6,843 nt of DNA from an uncultured Oscillospiraceae bacterium. GTDB taxonomy: Bacteria > Bacillota > Clostridia > Oscillospirales > Ruminococcaceae. Shown here piece by piece: positions 6,836 through 6,843 of the stretch. Under the pieces are notes generated by a model. It was not told the DNA's origin, made no database searches, and saw only the letters and a program-made list of their open reading frames with translations. The stretch covers positions 1 through 6,843 of the forward strand of contig CAJTSP010000139.1 in assembly GCA_910578965.1 (NCBI GenBank), in the 5' to 3' direction. The position numbers were made by a program, and so were the translations under genes. The stretch's first letter is position 1; the number at the start of each line of letters is the position of its first letter.

Positions 6836-6843
6836 ATTGGCAA
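6816..6843 (-). promoter_or_regulatory. Weak possible promoter before the DUF2508-bofA pair
   Basis: At the window edge TTGCCA (6838-6843) and TATACC (6816-6821) are separated by 16 bp, matching five and four bases of the housekeeping -35 and -10 boxes. Overlapping it, GCATAGCTTA (6820-6829) fits the mother-cell sigma-E/sigma-K style -10 pattern (GCATANNNTA), but the matching -35 region falls at or beyond the window edge. The two genes may instead be read from the upstream recR-type operon. Confidence 0.25.

Overview
This window is a core transcription locus on the minus strand, most likely from a GC-rich, spore-forming member of the Clostridia, with an Oscillospiraceae-like organism the best guess. 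The reasons are Bacillota-type RpoB and RpoC sequences without the large insertions of the enterobacterial beta subunit, and a DUF2508 (YaaL-like) and bofA pair upstream. That pair follows recR in Bacillus subtilis and belongs to sporulating lineages. Codon third positions are mostly G or C. Genus and species cannot be named from this sequence.

Read in the direction of transcription (right to left), the window opens with about 56 bases holding a weak possible promoter and an inverted repeat over a ribosome binding site. A small DUF2508 gene follows (6545-6787), then bofA (6288-6548), whose GTG start overlaps the DUF2508 stop codon by four bases. A GC-rich 3' region (6132-6287) ends in a strong intrinsic terminator (6098-6131). 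Only about 20 bases later comes a near-consensus housekeeping promoter (TTGACA, 17-bp spacer, TATACT). It should start a leader of about 200 nt in front of rpoB (2031-5843). A 150-nt gap with small hairpins separates rpoB from rpoC, which leaves the window after about 626 codons.

The two halves are unrelated in function. DUF2508-bofA is the tail of what is probably a dnaX-ebfC-recR-type cluster whose earlier genes lie outside the window; BofA restrains the SpoIVFB protease that activates sigma-K in the mother cell. RpoB and RpoC together form the catalytic core of RNA polymerase. The terminator and promoter between them separate the two units.

I do not see a new defence, mobile or biosynthetic system here. 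The points worth a second look are the rpoB leader (hairpin, repeats and a 57-codon reading frame overlapping rpoB), the duplicated palindrome around the bofA terminator, the replacement of rplJ-rplL by bofA upstream of rpoB, a proline in the rifampicin pocket and a long acidic RpoB tail.
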